From an uncultured Planctomycetaceae bacterium (GTDB lineage: Bacteria; Planctomycetota; Planctomycetia; Pirellulales; UBA1268): a stretch of DNA of 5,973 nucleotides. Numbering within the stretch: position 1 is the stretch's first letter; each line of letters starts with the position of its first letter. This document shows positions 5,905 through 5,973 of the stretch, one piece after another. The notes below the pieces were generated by a model that worked only from the letters and a program-made list of their open reading frames with translations, did not search any database and was not told the origin of the DNA. A program made the position numbers and the translations under genes. The stretch covers positions 1-5,973 of the forward strand of contig CALCGM010000679.1 of assembly GCA_937900985.1 (NCBI GenBank). The letters are read 5' to 3'.

Positions 5905-5973
5905 GGGGTCGCTCGGGTTGAGCCCGGGCCGATGAGCCGAGCGTTCGGGGTCGCTCGGGGTGAGCCCAGGCCG
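5905..5973. repeat. Two 27-bp direct repeats, 42-bp period, cut by the window end
   Basis: The segments 5905-5931 and 5947-5973 match at 25 of 27 positions, differing at the 14th and 22nd bases, and are separated by 15 bp. Within the first unit CGCTCGG (5910-5916) is inverted as CCGAGCG (5937-5943), so each period can fold into a hairpin. The array may continue past the window. It lies upstream of the operon promoter, so it could be an intergenic repeat family or contain regulator sites. Two copies, a short spacer and internal symmetry do not make it a CRISPR. Confidence 0.65.

Noticed and set aside
5905..5973. CRISPR array
   Set aside because: Only two units, a 15-bp spacer that is too short, and symmetry extending from repeat into spacer; no cas genes in view.

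Overview
The window looks like a piece of a GC-rich planctomycete chromosome, probably a Pirellulales-type member. The main evidence is the adjacent DUF1592-family c-type cytochrome protein and Tat-exported DUF1552 protein. This gene pair is expanded in Planctomycetes and is also found in Verrucomicrobia and some Myxococcota, so the assignment is an inference from gene content.

Left part (about 1-790, + strand): a group II intron that no longer encodes a working reverse transcriptase. A GUGCG-type 5' end lies at about position 6. Domain V is at 714-746. A domain VI helix with a bulged adenosine is at 750-786, and the 3' end is at 790. In domain IV, the first ~53 codons of the maturase/reverse transcriptase (459-620) and its last ~25 codons (623-700) are joined out of frame, and the whole catalytic middle is gone. 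The element is only about 785 nt and could splice or move only with protein supplied in trans.

Middle left (791-1006): no gene. The 3' exon holds several strong hairpins: 794-822, 833-858, and a 17-bp stem (879-895 with 935-951) enclosing three small three-base-loop hairpins. The last structure is followed by a short T run on the + strand, so it may terminate transcription coming through the intron.

Right part (1007-5838, - strand): three co-oriented genes. From upstream to downstream they are a 786-residue exported cytochrome c / PA14 / DUF1592-family protein, a 439-residue Tat-exported DUF1552 protein overlapping it by 4 bp (translational coupling), and, 90 bp further on, an unusually long S26 signal peptidase-like protein with its Ser/Lys dyad intact. 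A perfect TATAAT lies just upstream of the first gene. The first two genes very probably form one operon whose products act together outside the cytoplasmic membrane; their biochemical role is not established. The S26 gene may be a distal member or have its own promoter.

Right edge (5905-5973): two 27-bp direct repeats with a 42-bp period, cut by the window end.

I see no convincing new multi-gene system here. The points most worth a second look are the deleted intron, the multi-hairpin structure in its 3' exon, and the large insertion in the S26 peptidase.
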